Under the pieces are notes generated by a model, which worked only from the letters and a program-made list of their open reading frames with translations, did no database searches and was not told the origin of the DNA. Both the position numbers and the translations under genes were made by a program. A DNA stretch of 64,000 bases from Winogradskyella sp046545555. Its GTDB lineage: Bacteria; Bacteroidota; Bacteroidia; Flavobacteriales; Flavobacteriaceae. Positions within the stretch are counted from its first letter, which is position 1, and the number at the start of each line of letters is the position of its first letter. The stretch spans positions 2,124,310-2,188,309 of the forward strand of contig NZ_JBHZTH010000001.1 in the NCBI RefSeq assembly GCF_046545555.1, written 5' to 3'. This document shows, in pieces, positions 63,032-64,000 of the stretch.

Positions 63032-63688
63032 TTATTTATTTCCGGTCATTAATTTCGCAATTTCAGTTGCATTATTAATTTCCATTTCTTTTAAAATTTT
63101 ACTTATTCGTTTTTCAAATACTATTTGGCTTTTCCGACTTGTTTTAATTTCAGAGACAAGCTCTTGTTCTGAGAACTTATGTTTTTCCGATATATCTTTA
63201 AAGTCTTCTAAATTGTAATCAGTATAATCCGATATTGCAATGTAATTGTCAGTTCTTTTGTAGAAAATCCAAGGATGTCCAATCCATAATTGAGTCCATT
63301 TATTCAATTCTCCATTTCCAATTTCTTCCCAATTCTGAATGTCAGATATATCTCCGCAACAAGTTGGTTCGAGTATTATTTTTTCATTTACCAAAACTAC
63401 AATTCCGCCAACTATTTGTCCAACGTATTCTCTGAAGTCAGACAAATCAACGTCCTTAATTTCTTTTTCAACAATAGTCTTTAATTCAGGTTCTCCAATT
63501 TTATTTATGTCAACCAAATATGAGCCAAGTTCAATCGGTTGTAAGTTTTGTAAATTACTATCAGAAATACATTTGTACCAGAAATCGCTCCAAGCTTTTG
63601 GGTTTTCAGCTTTTGAAACAGAAGGTGATTCATATTCGTTTTTGGCATAATCCCAAGGTTCAATTTCGATTGTATTTAATAATTTCAT
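63032..63688 (-). CDS. Cassette gene: uncharacterised soluble protein
   Basis: A 218-residue acidic cytoplasmic protein without signal or membrane segment. The middle carries LEPTCCGDISDIQNWEEIG and LWIGHPWIFYKRTDNYIAIS, a pattern I associate with small SMI1/KNR4-like or immunity-type proteins, but without confidence. The last 50 residues are helical and basic. It starts 34 bp from the cassette edge. Confidence 0.65.
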   Translation of the reverse strand: MKLLNTIEIEPWDYAKNEYESPSVSKAENPKAWSDFWYKCISDSNLQNLQPIELGSYLVDINKIGEPELKTIVEKEIKDVDLSDFREYVGQIVGGIVVLVNEKIILEPTCCGDISDIQNWEEIGNGELNKWTQLWIGHPWIFYKRTDNYIAISDYTDYNLEDFKDISEKHKFSEQELVSEIKTSRKSQIVFEKRISKILKEMEINNATEIAKLMTGNK

Positions 63689-63722
63689 TATGATTTCAAG
63701 GGTCTGTTTTAATGACGCACAA

Positions 63723-63948
63723 CGTCCACTGTGTATGGCGTAGTGAGGCGCGCCTCACGTAGAGCCATTGTTGCGCCTCATTCGCTATACACTTTGTTGT
63801 GTGTAGTTTTGTGAGGAGTTCTCGTAGACTTGACTAAATATACATAAAATTGGTGAGGTGCGACAAACAGTGGACGTTGGTATGAAATTAGTAGAAGGGC
63901 AGCGTTTGCAAAACGCGATTCTACGTGCCGCAGGCAATTACATACCAA
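63723..63948 (-). mobile_element. 226-bp gene-less cassette, copy 6 of 6
   Basis: Identical to copy 1 by reading. It is upstream of the 63032 and second DUF6090-like cassettes. Candidate boxes lie at 63864-63867 and 63835-63842, and the inner box at 63876-63884. Confidence 0.85.
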
Positions 63949-64000
63949 CGAGTTTGTGTATGGTTTCGTTGCGTGTTTCTGCAACTAAATTAGCAAATAC
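63949..64000 (-). other. Start of a further attC-like site, cut by the window edge
   Basis: The sequence CGAGTTTGTGTATGGTTTCG followed by TTGCGTG is the outer arm seen at the other sites. The rest of the site and its cassette lie beyond 64000, so the array continues to the right, the side where an integrase and attI would be expected. Confidence 0.65.

Overview
The window is AT-rich chromosomal DNA from a member of the Flavobacteriaceae (Bacteroidota). This rests on gene content: an LptD-family outer-membrane protein, a TonB receptor with an N-terminal carboxypeptidase-like domain, bacillithiol synthase BshA, serA-serC-acyl-CoA reductase-ferredoxin synteny, DUF6146/DUF6787/DUF6090-like proteins, and the lack of Shine-Dalgarno sequences. 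The genus cannot be named from sequence alone. No rRNA, tRNA, CRISPR array or insertion sequence was seen.

Layout. 1-6.7 kb: a plus-strand run with a 5'-truncated AAA+ ATPase, a Nudix hydrolase and five uncharacterised proteins, two of them membrane proteins and one a small membrane protein. 6.7-12 kb: histidine-degradation genes (formimidoylglutamase, imidazolonepropionase), a GNAT, a membrane-anchored coiled-coil protein and fumarase. 12.2-21.7 kb: LolD-like ATPase, DUF5916-type outer-membrane protein, CDP-alcohol phosphatidyltransferase, and a TonB receptor with a lipoprotein and a His-rich peptide (probable metal uptake). 21.8-26.4 kb: DUF937 protein, serine biosynthesis (serA, serC), acyl-CoA reductase and ferredoxin. 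26.5-44.5 kb: PhyH dioxygenase with a divergent AraC regulator, RidA, LptD, cell-wall amidase, MlaD, two Fe-S proteins with a 56-residue membrane protein between them, two PH-domain proteins, SerB, a GH3-serine hydrolase fusion, and BshA. 44.5-50.2 kb: a minus-strand run of small accessory genes.

50.5-64 kb (continuing beyond the window) is the remarkable part: an integron-like gene-cassette array. I count about 17 complete cassettes, all with genes on the minus strand, separated by attC-like imperfect palindromes of about 80-195 bp. In ten of eleven testable cassettes the box after the gene (R''-like) is complementary to that cassette's own first bases, over about 7-11 nt with at most two mismatches. 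All junctions share the triplet G^TT (minus strand), as expected for integrase-type recombination. Cargo includes a serine hydrolase, an SGNH hydrolase, an HExxH protein, a DUF6624-like lipoprotein, a GG-leader peptide, two DUF6090 paralogues, a TPR/zinc-ribbon protein paired with a membrane protein, and several unknowns. No integrase lies in the window. From cassette orientation it would be expected to the right, beyond 64 kb.

Inside the array a 226-bp cassette with no gene occurs six times with only one base difference. It carries two stem-loops and, on the minus strand, a candidate Bacteroidota promoter (TTTG-N21-TATATTTA). Most gene cassettes leave only 13-48 bp between their edge and the start codon, too little for a promoter. 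The copies lie so as to divide the array into units of one to three genes. The working hypothesis is that this is a mobile promoter (or ncRNA) cassette that drives an otherwise silent array.
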